62,162 nt of DNA from a virus: positions 1 through 62,162 of the IMG/VR virus record IMGVR_UViG_3300027963_002897; one strand, given 5' to 3'. This document shows positions 6,526 to 13,396 of the stretch, in pieces; the stretch's first letter is position 1; every line of letters begins with the position of its first letter. A model generated the notes under the pieces. That model had not been told where the DNA came from. It saw nothing but the letters and a program-made list of their open reading frames with translations, and did no database searches. A program made the translations under genes and the position numbers.

Positions 6526-6615
6526 TGGCGGAAGCGGTGAGATTCGAACTCACGGACCTTTTACAGTCGTCTGTTTTCAAGACAGGTGCAATAAACCGGA
6601 CTCTGCCACACTTCC
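6526..6615 (-). tRNA. tRNA-Ser(TGA)
   Basis: Loop CTTGAAA with stem CTGT/ACAG; long variable arm; acceptor GGAAGTG/CGCTTCC, discriminator G, CCA encoded. Confidence 0.92.
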
Positions 6616-6621
6616 ATAACT

Positions 6622-6699
6622 TGGTACCCAAGGTCGGACTCGAACCGACACGATTCTCCTTTTGAGAGAGACGCCTCATACCAATTGGGCTACTTGGGC
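6622..6699 (-). tRNA. tRNA with CAA anticodon but short variable loop (Leu?)
   Basis: Loop CTCAAAA in stem TCTCT/GGAGA gives CAA (codon UUG). Acceptor GCCCAAG/CTTGGGT and T-arm are good and CCA is encoded, but the variable region is only 5 nt, whereas bacterial leucine tRNAs have a long arm. Amino-acid identity is therefore uncertain. Confidence 0.8.
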
Positions 6700-6703
6700 A
6701 TAC

Positions 6704-6781
6704 TGGAGTAGCGGGTGAGATTTGAACTCACGGTTTTACGGATTTGCAATCCGTTGCAATGGGCCACTCTGCCACCGCTAC
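6704..6781 (-). tRNA. tRNA-Cys(GCA)
   Basis: Loop TTGCAAA in stem ACGGA/TCCGT; acceptor GTAGCGG/CCGCTAC, discriminator U, CCA encoded. Confidence 0.94.
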
Positions 6782-6786
6782 ATGTT

Positions 6787-6860
6787 TGGCGTACCCCCAG
6801 AGACTCGAACTCCGACAAACGGTTTTGGAGACCGCTATGCTGCCATTACATCAGGGATAC
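6787..6860 (-). tRNA. tRNA-Trp(CCA)
   Basis: Loop CTCCAAA in stem GCGGT/ACCGT; acceptor GTATCCC/GGGGTAC, discriminator G, CCA encoded. Confidence 0.94.
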
Positions 6861-6865
6861 AAAAA

Positions 6866-6982
6866 GGTGCTCGCTGTTGGAATCGAACCAAACTGTTTAA
6901 CTCCGTATCTTCCTGGGGGCATTCACCTTTAGTCGACTTCGGGCTACTTGACACGATCCAGTGTAGTTAAACTTCAGCAAGC
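6866..6982 (-). ncRNA. Oversized tRNA-like element
   Basis: A 7-bp acceptor (GCTTGCT at the 5' end, AGCGAGC at the 3' end) and a T-arm (TTTGG/CCAAC, loop TTCGATT) enclose about 85 nt in which no standard D-arm or anticodon arm can be built. Total about 117 nt; the 3' end reads ACCT, so CCA is not encoded, unlike its neighbours. It may be an interrupted or degenerate tRNA, possibly the missing Gly or second Arg species. Confidence 0.45.
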
Positions 6983-6987
6983 ATAAT

Positions 6988-7062
6988 TGGTACTCGGTAC
7001 GAGAATCGAACTCGTCTTTCCGCCTTGAAAGGGCAGCGTCCTAACCGATAGACGAACCGAGC
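6988..7062 (-). tRNA. tRNA-Glu(TTC)
   Basis: Loop CTTTCAA in stem CTGCC/GGCGG; acceptor GCTCGGT/ACCGAGT; CCA encoded. Confidence 0.94.
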
Positions 7063-7070
7063 AAATTGTT

Positions 7071-7145
7071 TGGCTCCAGAGGCAGGGATCGAACCTACGA
7101 CCAATTGATTAACAGTCAACTGCACTACCGCTGTGCTACTCTGGA
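7071..7145 (-). tRNA. tRNA-Asn(GTT)
   Basis: Loop CTGTTAA in stem GTTGA/TCAAT; acceptor TCCAGAG/CTCTGGA, discriminator G, CCA encoded. Confidence 0.95.
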
Positions 7146-7153
7146 ATAATACT

Positions 7154-7230
7154 TGGCGGAAAAGACGGGACTCGAACCCGCGACTTCCTGCGTGACAGGC
7201 AGGCACTCTAACCAACTGAGCTACTTCTCC
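7154..7230 (-). tRNA. tRNA-Asp(GTC)
   Basis: Loop CTGTCAC in stem CCTGC/GCAGG; acceptor GGAGAAG/CTTTTCC, discriminator G, CCA encoded. Confidence 0.95.
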
Positions 7231-7236
7231 TAAACT

Positions 7237-7325
7237 TGGTGGAAGTGGTTGGATTCGAACCAACAATGTTTCTTATGTGGCGGATTTACAGTCCGTTGCC
7301 TTCAACCAATTCAGCACACACTTCC
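7237..7325 (-). tRNA. tRNA-Tyr(GTA)
   Basis: Loop CTGTAAA in stem ACGGA/TCCGC; long variable arm; acceptor GGAAGTG/CACTTCC; CCA encoded. First tRNA behind the array promoter. Confidence 0.95.
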
Positions 7326-7334
7326 ATTGAAATA

Positions 7335-7363
7335 ATTATAACACACTCCCGGCCGTTTGTCAA
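7335..7363 (-). promoter_or_regulatory. sigma70-type promoter of the tRNA array
   Basis: TTGACA (7358-7363), 17 bp, TATAAT (7335-7340), about 10 bp upstream of tRNA-Tyr. A consensus promoter suited to high stable-RNA output. Confidence 0.85.
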
Positions 7364-7406
7364 CAACCCGATAACAACTATGTTGTTAATTTAAGGAATG
7401 TGTGTA

Positions 7407-8030
7407 TTAAAGCGCACTGATAAATTTATAATACAAATCTGCTATCATTGTGTGTCCTTCTTTCGAAGGATGTCTACAAGGTAAAAACAAACGATTATCA
7501 TGTAATGAATCAAGATATGTAATTGGACCCATGCCGTCTATTGAAAAAAATCTTGTGTCGTTTGTAAAATCACTGCACATTATAGGATTTATATTTTGTA
7601 AATTCTTAATGTTTTCTGCTGTCGAATACACAAACTTGCATTTTAATTTATTCTTTAGGTATGTGTTTAGTGAAACTAGATTAGCTAGGCTAACTTCGTC
7701 TGAATAAAATCGTATGTAATAATCTTCAAACTCTTTGTATTGCGGCATTACAGTTTTAGAAAGATCGTTGCACCAGCCACGATTAATAAAACTATATTGT
7801 ACAATTACCAAATCGTTTTCTTGAATATTGTTGGATACGATATCTTGCATAACTTTACGAAAGATATGATGATTTGATCCACCTGGCCAACTTCTATTAA
7901 CAAACTCTAAATTAAGTTTGTCTGCAAGTGCAACACCAAACGAATTATCATCAATCCAGTTATCGTTGCTAGGATTTTTGGCTGTGCCAAATTTACCAAA
8001 GCTGCAAGCATATAAGAATAGTTTATCCAT
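7407..8030 (-). CDS. SGNH-hydrolase-like protein
   Basis: 207 aa. The N-terminal LFLYACSFGKFG takes the place of the GDSL nucleophile block, GGSN and the C-terminal RHPSKEGH resemble the Asn and His blocks of the SGNH/GDSL hydrolase fold, so an esterase or similar role is possible. The first block is divergent, so activity is uncertain. A perfect sigma70 promoter ends 6 bp before the start codon, which would give a leaderless mRNA. Confidence 0.6.
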   Translation of the reverse strand: MDKLFLYACSFGKFGTAKNPSNDNWIDDNSFGVALADKLNLEFVNRSWPGGSNHHIFRKVMQDIVSNNIQENDLVIVQYSFINRGWCNDLSKTVMPQYKEFEDYYIRFYSDEVSLANLVSLNTYLKNKLKCKFVYSTAENIKNLQNINPIMCSDFTNDTRFFSIDGMGPITYLDSLHDNRLFLPCRHPSKEGHTMIADLYYKFISAL

Positions 8031-8035
8031 ATGCT

Positions 8036-8064
8036 ATGATAACATAAAAAAGCAGACATGTCAA
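8036..8064 (-). promoter_or_regulatory. sigma70-type promoter abutting a start codon
   Basis: TTGACA (8059-8064), 17 bp, TATCAT (8036-8041). The expected transcription start is at or next to the ATG at 8030. Confidence 0.7.
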
Positions 8065-8084
8065 TACGCTTTAATACGATCTGA

Positions 8085-8189
8085 TTTTTCGTCCCACACA
8101 AGGGATTCCATCCTAGTCGCCGCCCGTTTGCTCCATGTTTAAAGTGCGGAGCCAGGACCTCGTTCCCTGTATATTCACACTTTGTGCTA
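8085..8189 (-). other. Possible structured RNA, unassigned
   Basis: No ORF of note. The minus strand can form an outer CAGGGA/TCCCTTG pairing and an inner GCTCC/GGAGC hairpin, with GGCGGCGACTAGGATGG between. It lies upstream of the SGNH-like gene but beyond its promoter, so it may belong to the upstream small-gene transcript. Confidence 0.3.
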
Positions 8190-8354
8190 TTAGTTTACAC
8201 TAAACGTTGGTGCTTTCGCTAACGCTTGGTGATACCGTGTAGCACGATCAAACTTATCTTGAATAAGTTTTTGAAGTTGCTCTTTTGTAAGAACTGCTTC
8301 ATAAGCCTGTTCAACGACACGTTCATTTAACTTTGTATAATCTATCTGTTTCAT
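8190..8354 (-). CDS. Small hypothetical protein
   Basis: 54 aa, starting MKQIDYTKLNERVVEQAYEA, helical, Gln/Lys-rich, no match known to me. An AAAGGA precedes the ATG. It lies directly after a terminator, so its promoter is not obvious; read-through is possible. Confidence 0.65.
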   Translation of the reverse strand: MKQIDYTKLNERVVEQAYEAVLTKEQLQKLIQDKFDRATRYHQALAKAPTFSVN

Positions 8355-8370
8355 TTTTTCCTTTATAAAA

Positions 8371-8401
8371 ACAAAAACCCTAGGGTTTTTAATCCTAGGG
8401 T
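8371..8401 (-). terminator. Rho-independent terminator
   Basis: Minus strand ACCCTAGG / CCTAGGGT hairpin (8377-8401) followed by a T-rich run; ends the transcript of the 8435-8581 gene. Confidence 0.7.
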
Positions 8402-8434
8402 CCTTGAAGTTTTGAAATGTTTCTAAGTTGTTAC

Positions 8435-8581
8435 TTAGTCATCCCATCCCTCCCGGACCCTGGTAATCTCTGTTGGTAAACGATCATTTGATAGACTATT
8501 AATCGCTAGCCAATAAGAGGGCATAAAGCCTCCCACCTGGGCTATGGATTTACAGTTTCTATGTAATGATACGTTTTGCAT
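8435..8581 (-). CDS. Small hypothetical protein
   Basis: 48 aa, starting MQNVSLHRNCKSIAQVGGFM, ending REGWDD. It has its own sigma70 promoter and terminator, which argues for an expressed mini-gene, but the function is unknown. AGAGAG sits upstream of the ATG. Confidence 0.6.
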   Translation of the reverse strand: MQNVSLHRNCKSIAQVGGFMPSYWLAINSLSNDRLPTEITRVREGWDD

Positions 8582-8612
8582 TTGTTTCTCTCTAATTCCT
8601 TAGTATGTTTCT

Positions 8613-8641
8613 ATTGTAACACCTTGTTTCACTGTTGTCAA
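8613..8641 (-). promoter_or_regulatory. sigma70-type promoter
   Basis: TTGACA (8636-8641), 17 bp, TACAAT (8613-8618); serves the 48-aa gene. Confidence 0.7.
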
Positions 8642-8753
8642 CCACTATTTGTTTTTTTGAACAAATGATTATCAACAACATGTGTATATTATATTGTCAG
8701 TTTATTTAGCTGTCAATGATTATTTCGCACTCAAATGTGGCTTTTTTGCAACA

Positions 8754-9008
8754 TTATTCTACAAACGATTCTTGCGAGATTAGTAAGTGCTTACCAATTT
8801 CAAAAAGACCAATACTGCCTGGAAGATCCATTGCACTAACGTGTATCTGTGCAATGCCATCGTCATCTAGACTACAGGCTACAAATTCTTTTATCTCTCC
8901 TGCCTCGACTGCATTTCTCATATACTCGAGAACATGAAGCATAGATTGTTTTTGTTCTTCTGCTTGAAGTTCATCTTTACGCTTTGGATTGATACTTACA
9001 ATTTCCAT
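8754..9008 (-). CDS. Hypothetical protein
   Basis: 84 aa, starting MEIVSINPKRKDELQAEEQK. N-terminal helix then a compact alpha/beta part with a DDDG turn. Immediately downstream of clpP (7-bp gap), so co-transcribed and possibly an accessory of the protease, but this is only context. Confidence 0.7.
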   Translation of the reverse strand: MEIVSINPKRKDELQAEEQKQSMLHVLEYMRNAVEAGEIKEFVACSLDDDGIAQIHVSAMDLPGSIGLFEIGKHLLISQESFVE

Positions 9009-9015
9009 AACATCC

Positions 9016-9588
9016 TCATTCTAAAATATAATCGGCTGCACCGTGTTCAATCATTTCGTGTGCTGTCATATATACATCGGTTGGTGGTAAAAGTCTTTTC
9101 TTAATATACGTTGGTGCTTTGCCTGTGGCTGCGACTAACACATTTGTCATACTGACATTCAGCATGTCGTTCTCTTTCATTTCGGCTTTGAGATCGTGAT
9201 ACTTGGCATCGCCGCCGCCACCTGCAAATTGATGACACATACAACTGGTATTCTGTGCAAGATAGCGTTCGCCTTTAGATCCAGATGCTGCAATTAAAAA
9301 TGCTGCACTCATTACAGTACCTATTCCAATTGTGCGTATTGGATATTCACTGCTATTCATAATGTCTATTAACGCCAATGCTTGATATAAATCACCGCCT
9401 GTGCTGTTAATGTACAGTGTTAGAAGTTTTTCAGCTTTAGTGTCAAGATTCTCGTAGGTGATCCATTTGATACACTTGGCAATATTTTCGGCTTCTATCT
9501 CGCCCGTAAGGAAAAATACCGAGTTTTTTAGTAGTGTGATGTCAATGCGATCATCTGCATTAAATTCTTCAATTTTACGGGCGGCCAT
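9016..9588 (-). CDS. clpP: ClpP-like serine protease
   Basis: 190 aa, normal ClpP length. The catalytic triad is readable: Ser in TVMSAAF (about 98), His in SCMCHQF (about 123) and Asp in PPTDVYM (about 171); STGGDLYQALALID matches the handle region. ClpP forms a double-heptamer protease fed by Clp ATPases; a phage copy may take part in prohead maturation or host-protein turnover. ClpS, the N-end-rule adaptor, is at 28391-28690, but no Clp ATPase is in this window. Confidence 0.9.
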   Translation of the reverse strand: MAARKIEEFNADDRIDITLLKNSVFFLTGEIEAENIAKCIKWITYENLDTKAEKLLTLYINSTGGDLYQALALIDIMNSSEYPIRTIGIGTVMSAAFLIAASGSKGERYLAQNTSCMCHQFAGGGGDAKYHDLKAEMKENDMLNVSMTNVLVAATGKAPTYIKKRLLPPTDVYMTAHEMIEHGAADYILE

Positions 9589-9637
9589 TTATGCTCCAAT
9601 TATACTTTACTTATCTAAATAATAGCATATTATATAT

Positions 9638-10009
9638 CTAGAAAACACCCACAATCCAACCGATAATCAAAATGTATGTTAGATAGTGTAGGGCTTGATC
9701 CGCCCCAAGCAAAAGCCAAAACTCACGATCAGCAGGAGTATACCCTTTATTCAATTGTTGTTTAGTCCAATCAATATGATAATGTAATATACCATCTACT
9801 AGTGCAGGAAGAATTCCTAACATTCCAAAAATTGGAAGCAAGATAAACCAAGTTCCTACAGCATGATAGGCTGCATGATCAATTCCGCCACGAGCTCCAT
9901 AAATTCCTTTTTCTGCAACCATATAAGAAAATTGGAGAGAAAAATCACATATGAAATGTTTAATTCCAAACAGAGCCAACAACAGAATAATCAACTCAGC
10001 TTCATTCAT
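9638..10009 (-). CDS. DUF3307-like membrane protein
   Basis: About 123 aa with several membrane segments. KHFICDFSLQF near the start, GGIDHAAYHA, a central HYHID and DQALHYL near the end are the spaced His/Asp motifs of DUF3307 proteins in phages and bacteria; function unknown. The chosen start forms an ATGA overlap with the upstream stop; upstream ATGs at 10024 and 10036 are possible. Confidence 0.75.
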   Translation of the reverse strand: MNEAELIILLLALFGIKHFICDFSLQFSYMVAEKGIYGARGGIDHAAYHAVGTWFILLPIFGMLGILPALVDGILHYHIDWTKQQLNKGYTPADREFWLLLGADQALHYLTYILIIGWIVGVF

Positions 10010-10275
10010 CTCCAAACGCCCCATTGATTGTCCCAATGTCTAGTATCGTAGACACTGAGCTCTAAAGCATATCCAAATAGTCCAATCATTAAGAATAGGC
10101 CCGGATGATCAATTTTACCCTGTCTTAATTCAAAATTAAAATCAACAACTTGATGTGTAGCGTATCCGTTAAATTCCCAAGCCTTAGTTGCTGAAAAAAG
10201 TAAGCCGTGTTTACAGAACAGTGTTCGCCACCGAGTACTCCACGGCCAATCTATTTTAAAATTGAGTGTTATCAT
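10006..10275 (-). CDS. Hypothetical phage protein
   Basis: 89 aa, starting MITLNFKIDWPWSTRWRTLF. Trp-rich, with a hydrophobic patch near residues 60-70. Coupled to both neighbours by 4-bp overlaps. Not recognised. Confidence 0.75.
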   Translation of the reverse strand: MITLNFKIDWPWSTRWRTLFCKHGLLFSATKAWEFNGYATHQVVDFNFELRQGKIDHPGLFLMIGLFGYALELSVYDTRHWDNQWGVWR

Positions 10276-10457
10276 TCTGATATAGGTCTAAATCGTTGTA
10301 AAAAACTTTCTAGGTAACAACTGTATTCACGATTTAATTCGTGATCTTGAACATTTTCTTTAATATAATGTACCCAGGTATGGCCTTCAAGTTCTATCAC
10401 GTGAATAACGTGAAATTTATCATCGCCGCCTGTCCACTTTGATCCTTCTTTGACCAT
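10272..10457 (-). CDS. Small hypothetical protein
   Basis: 61 aa, starting MVKEGSKWTGGDDKFHVIHV after an AGGAGAGCG site; an upstream in-frame ATG at 10538 lacks such a site and overlaps the preceding gene. Resembles small beta-rich phage proteins; function unknown. Confidence 0.7.
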   Translation of the reverse strand: MVKEGSKWTGGDDKFHVIHVIELEGHTWVHYIKENVQDHELNREYSCYLESFLQRFRPISE

Positions 10458-10465
10458 ACGCTCTC

Positions 10466-10870
10466 CTATTTGAAAGTTTCTAATGCATCTGTATCTACAT
10501 TCTCTACCATATGTATCATTAATCGATAAGCATCCCAAGCAGTCTTGACTGAATGGTTGTCACTAATCACAGTTGGAAACATATCTACCCACACTGCATT
10601 TTCTGGCTGACGATGACGATGCAGTCCTTGTCTACGTGGTTGCAGTATTTTATTTGTTTTCCAAAGATCCAAAGCTACAGATTGACATGCCGCTTCATCT
10701 AAACCGTAAAGATAATCATCATCACGATACATGTATTGTTCTATTACATTGGCAAGTTGTGGTTCGTCGTGAATAGATGTAGCGGCGATAATAAATGCCA
10801 CATCGTTAATACTCACATTGCCTTTAACAATATCACGGACGCAACGGCCCAAACTAAATCCGATTTTCAT
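10466..10870 (-). CDS. Conserved phage protein of unknown function
   Basis: 134 aa, starting MKIGFSLGRCVRDIVKGNVS. The opening resembles proteins of T4-like cyanophages and pelagiphages. Has its own strong promoter (10898-10926). Confidence 0.75.
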   Translation of the reverse strand: MKIGFSLGRCVRDIVKGNVSINDVAFIIAATSIHDEPQLANVIEQYMYRDDDYLYGLDEAACQSVALDLWKTNKILQPRRQGLHRHRQPENAVWVDMFPTVISDNHSVKTAWDAYRLMIHMVENVDTDALETFK

Positions 10871-10897
10871 GTGTAATCTTTCTTAATTGTATAATAC

Positions 10898-10926
10898 ATT
10901 ATAACATCATTCTGTGGTAAAGTCAA
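10898..10926 (-). promoter_or_regulatory. sigma70-type promoter
   Basis: TTGACT (10921-10926), 17 bp, TATAAT (10898-10903). The spacer end GAATGATGT nearly repeats in the promoter at 13984-14012. Confidence 0.8.
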
Positions 10927-10932
10927 TAAGTG

Positions 10933-11190
10933 TTATAGCCATCTTAGTGTAAAATTAACAGCGTCGACGGAATTTTCAAATATGAATTCACTTCCCTTTC
11001 TCTCATAATGATTCTTACAGTTTTTTTCAACCCATTCAAGAACGTCGACAGCCTGTTCTCGATTTTTGAATCTAGGAAGCAGTGTTCGTGTCCAGCCCAT
11101 TCCCACCAGCATACCCCAAAGTATCTCTTTGTCTATTTCACTTTGCATCTGTGTGCCAAGTTCATCTATGATTTGTTTTTCTAAGTTCAT
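10933..11190 (-). CDS. Small paralogue family protein 1
   Basis: 85 aa. C-terminal half carries WVEKNCKNH followed by FIFENSVDAVNFTLRW, the pattern W-x3-NC then FE-x3-DA-x2-F-x-L-(R/K)-W shared by neighbouring genes. Probably one small alpha/beta fold amplified by duplication; function unknown. The start at 11190 is in ATGA overlap with the upstream stop. Confidence 0.72.
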   Translation of the reverse strand: MNLEKQIIDELGTQMQSEIDKEILWGMLVGMGWTRTLLPRFKNREQAVDVLEWVEKNCKNHYERKGSEFIFENSVDAVNFTLRWL

Positions 11191-11447
11191 AGCCATCTTA
11201 ATTGAAATAATGTTACTTCAGTGTCGTCATGTATGTAAACAGTCCACATGGGATCCCCGCTGTTAAATCGATGTGTAACATCCGCAGTAGGACACATGCG
11301 ACTCATCCATTCTTCAAATTCAGTATCATCTTCAGGATAGACCCAACAGTACCAACCACGCGGCACACATATTTCTCCAAAGCGATTTCCGGGATTGATA
11401 GGCTTGGTGCCGTCATCAAAGCGCCAATAATTTACAATAGTTTTCAT
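11187..11447 (-). CDS. Small paralogue family protein 2 (divergent)
   Basis: 86 aa, starting MKTIVNYWRFDDGTKPINPG. Ends TVYIHDDTEVTLFQLRWL, the family C-terminal strand-helix, but the NC motif is replaced by MSRMC. ATGA overlaps at both ends. Confidence 0.68.
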   Translation of the reverse strand: MKTIVNYWRFDDGTKPINPGNRFGEICVPRGWYCWVYPEDDTEFEEWMSRMCPTADVTHRFNSGDPMWTVYIHDDTEVTLFQLRWL

Positions 11448-11713
11448 GACCATTTCATCGCAAACATCATTGCGTCTTCTGCATTTTCAAAATACCAAAC
11501 CCTACCTTCTTCTGCACTTAAATCGCGGAATTTGTTTTGACAGTTTTCTAAACACCAGGTAAGTTTTTCTGAAAATTCTATGTCGTTGTTTATAAGAACA
11601 GAATGATATGATGCCAATAACTCCATAAGTCGGATATCACCTTTTAGTACCTGTTCTGCTTTCATTGCTTTGAACAGTGTACTGGTTCTTGCCTCATATG
11701 GAGTACTGCTCAT
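11444..11713 (-). CDS. Small paralogue family protein 3
   Basis: 89 aa, with LTWCLENCQNKF and the terminal WYFENAEDAMMFAMKW, a clear copy of the family motif. Coupled to neighbours by 4-bp overlaps. Confidence 0.72.
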   Translation of the reverse strand: MSSTPYEARTSTLFKAMKAEQVLKGDIRLMELLASYHSVLINNDIEFSEKLTWCLENCQNKFRDLSAEEGRVWYFENAEDAMMFAMKWS

Positions 11714-12069
11714 TTACCGTGCCTCAACAACCATTCTGTTAATCGAGCGCCTTGCAGTTTTGCAGTGATAGCATATTTGTATCCGTAGTTCATATTGTCA
11801 GCCATTCGATGCCAACAAGGTGTTTCTACAGCGTGTTCCATAATCCATTTACCTTCTGCACTTTCTTGCCATTTGTATAATGGTTCGGCTGCATATAAAT
11901 CTGGATCTTCAACATCGCCCATTGTAAATTCGTGTACTGTGATTTCTCTAGTTTCTTCCACCCTTTCTCCTACCATTGTAAACCGGTATATAGTCTTGGT
12001 GGGTTTTGGTCCTAGAAAAACGTATTCTCGACCGTAGTCGTCTAATTCCCAAAGAATTTTTCTAGCCAT
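11710..12069 (-). CDS. Conserved phage protein of unknown function
   Basis: 119 aa, starting MARKILWELDDYGREYVFLG. Contains GKWIMEHAVETPCWHR and ends WLLRHGK. Overlaps the upstream nucleotidase gene by 28 bp. Looks like a conserved T4-type hypothetical; no function known. Confidence 0.72.
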   Translation of the reverse strand: MARKILWELDDYGREYVFLGPKPTKTIYRFTMVGERVEETREITVHEFTMGDVEDPDLYAAEPLYKWQESAEGKWIMEHAVETPCWHRMADNMNYGYKYAITAKLQGARLTEWLLRHGK

Positions 12070-12536
12070 TCTTTACACTCGGGCCAATCCCTATATACGT
12101 GAGCATGTCCGCCTGCAGATTCCCACTGCTGGCAATTGTCCGTTCTATCATCAATTAATATATCACCAGGTTGGCAGTGCTTCCATTTGTCTGTGCTATA
12201 CGGACCAATGAACACAGGAATATTTGGAAAGTGTTCGTGAGCCCACCATACCTTATCATTTACTGCCCATGGCATATCGTCGCCACGTGGCAACGCTGTT
12301 AGAAATCGTAAGTCAGTTCCAGGATGTGCAGCCACATAGTCACGACACCATTGCACTAACTCATTTGCTCCCTCTTTAAGAGGCAACTCGCGATAGAAAC
12401 GACTATGTTGTTTAAGCCTATTCCAATCTTCCTGCGGAATACGTTCTTCTTTTTTCTTCCATTTCATTTTTAGGAAATCTTGTGCTGAAGTGTACCAATC
12501 AGCTACAACATCGTCCATGTCTAGATATATAATCAT
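12042..12536 (-). CDS. 5'(3')-deoxyribonucleotidase-like HAD phosphatase
   Basis: 164 aa. HAD motifs in order: DMDDVVADW (motif I, nucleophile Asp), FLTALP (motif II) and ILIDDRTDNCQQW (motif IV). This set matches the NT5C/deoxyribonucleotidase group, which dephosphorylates deoxynucleoside monophosphates and so helps balance dNTP pools during phage replication, consistent with the RNR genes at 47.6-51 kb. ATGA overlap with the upstream gene. Confidence 0.82.
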   Translation of the reverse strand: MIIYLDMDDVVADWYTSAQDFLKMKWKKKEERIPQEDWNRLKQHSRFYRELPLKEGANELVQWCRDYVAAHPGTDLRFLTALPRGDDMPWAVNDKVWWAHEHFPNIPVFIGPYSTDKWKHCQPGDILIDDRTDNCQQWESAGGHAHVYRDWPECKEWLEKFFGN

Positions 12537-12793
12537 TTTAATTTAGTTCCCTCAGATGATCCAAATTTTAACATAAACATCATAGCATCATAATCATCTT
12601 CAAATTGAAAATAAAGTGCATGGTAATGTTCTTCACGCCACAATCCCCTACAGTTAGTTATGCACCATACGGCCATTTCTTCAACCTGGGCAAGTTTTAT
12701 TTCAGAAAAATTTACTCTGTAGGGGAATGTTGCTCTAGCACGAGTAGATAAAATCTCATGGATAGTGCCAATTTTAGTTTTTGCCGTTGCCAT
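12533..12793 (-). CDS. Small paralogue family protein 4
   Basis: 86 aa, with VWCITNCRGLW and FQFEDDYDAMMFMLKFG, the same motif pair as in 10933-11190 and 11444-11713. Function unknown. Confidence 0.72.
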   Translation of the reverse strand: MATAKTKIGTIHEILSTRARATFPYRVNFSEIKLAQVEEMAVWCITNCRGLWREEHYHALYFQFEDDYDAMMFMLKFGSSEGTKLK

Positions 12794-13079
12794 ATTTTAA
12801 CAAAAACATTGTTCGTTTTTCTTCATCGTAAAAATCCAAATGAACAGTATGCTGACTACGCTTGCCTTCGTACCATCCCATATCACCAAACAGATCGTCA
12901 GCCTCTGGAGATTTTACATATTCGGGATCTTTAATGTATTCTCTATGATCTCGAACTGTAAATCCTAAAACTTCTTTCATTTTTGATCTCATGAGATAAA
13001 CAGCAGGTTTTTCCTTCTGCTTGATCTTTAACAGTACATGTTTCCATTCATCTGGAGACATAACTACTGGCTTACTCAT
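12774..13079 (-). CDS. Small paralogue family protein 5 (divergent)
   Basis: 101 aa, starting MSKPVVMSPDEWKHVLLKIK. Ends HLDFYDEEKRTMFLLKYGN, matching the family tail but lacking the NC motif. Start chosen for its ATGA overlap with the upstream stop. Confidence 0.65.
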   Translation of the reverse strand: MSKPVVMSPDEWKHVLLKIKQKEKPAVYLMRSKMKEVLGFTVRDHREYIKDPEYVKSPEADDLFGDMGWYEGKRSQHTVHLDFYDEEKRTMFLLKYGNGKN

Positions 13080-13396
13080 GACCAAGTCCTATGATCTTCA
13101 GCTACCCATTCGGCTCCGTCATATTCGCCGATGTGCCATTTCACATCGCCTGGGATTTCAACCAATTTGAGATTGGAGTGAGTACCGTTAGCACCCATGC
13201 CTAGTTCTTTTACAATTTTAACTAGGTAAGGGTCGTCACGAGGAATTTCACGTTCGCTAAAACTTGGATCGGTGATACCTGCTAAGGCTTTGTAATCGTT
13301 GAAAGCACGAGTACTTAAACCAAACCCACCATAGCAGTCATTGATCACCACAGTTCTAAGACCTCGAAGAGCCTCCATGAACTTTTCAGCATCCAT
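13076..13396 (-). CDS. Conserved phage protein, NDCYGGFGLS motif
   Basis: 106 aa. VVINDCYGGFGLSTRAF near residue 17 and the end VKWHIGEYDGAEWVAEDHR form a pattern found in many phage and some bacterial hypothetical proteins. Function unknown. TAATG overlap with the upstream gene. Confidence 0.78.
   Translation of the reverse strand: MDAEKFMEALRGLRTVVINDCYGGFGLSTRAFNDYKALAGITDPSFSEREIPRDDPYLVKIVKELGMGANGTHSNLKLVEIPGDVKWHIGEYDGAEWVAEDHRTWS

Noticed and set aside
6228-7266. Open frames running through the tRNA array on both strands
   Set aside because: They consist of tRNA sequence read as protein (repeated Arg/Glu/Ser-rich stretches such as SNRTRT-type strings).
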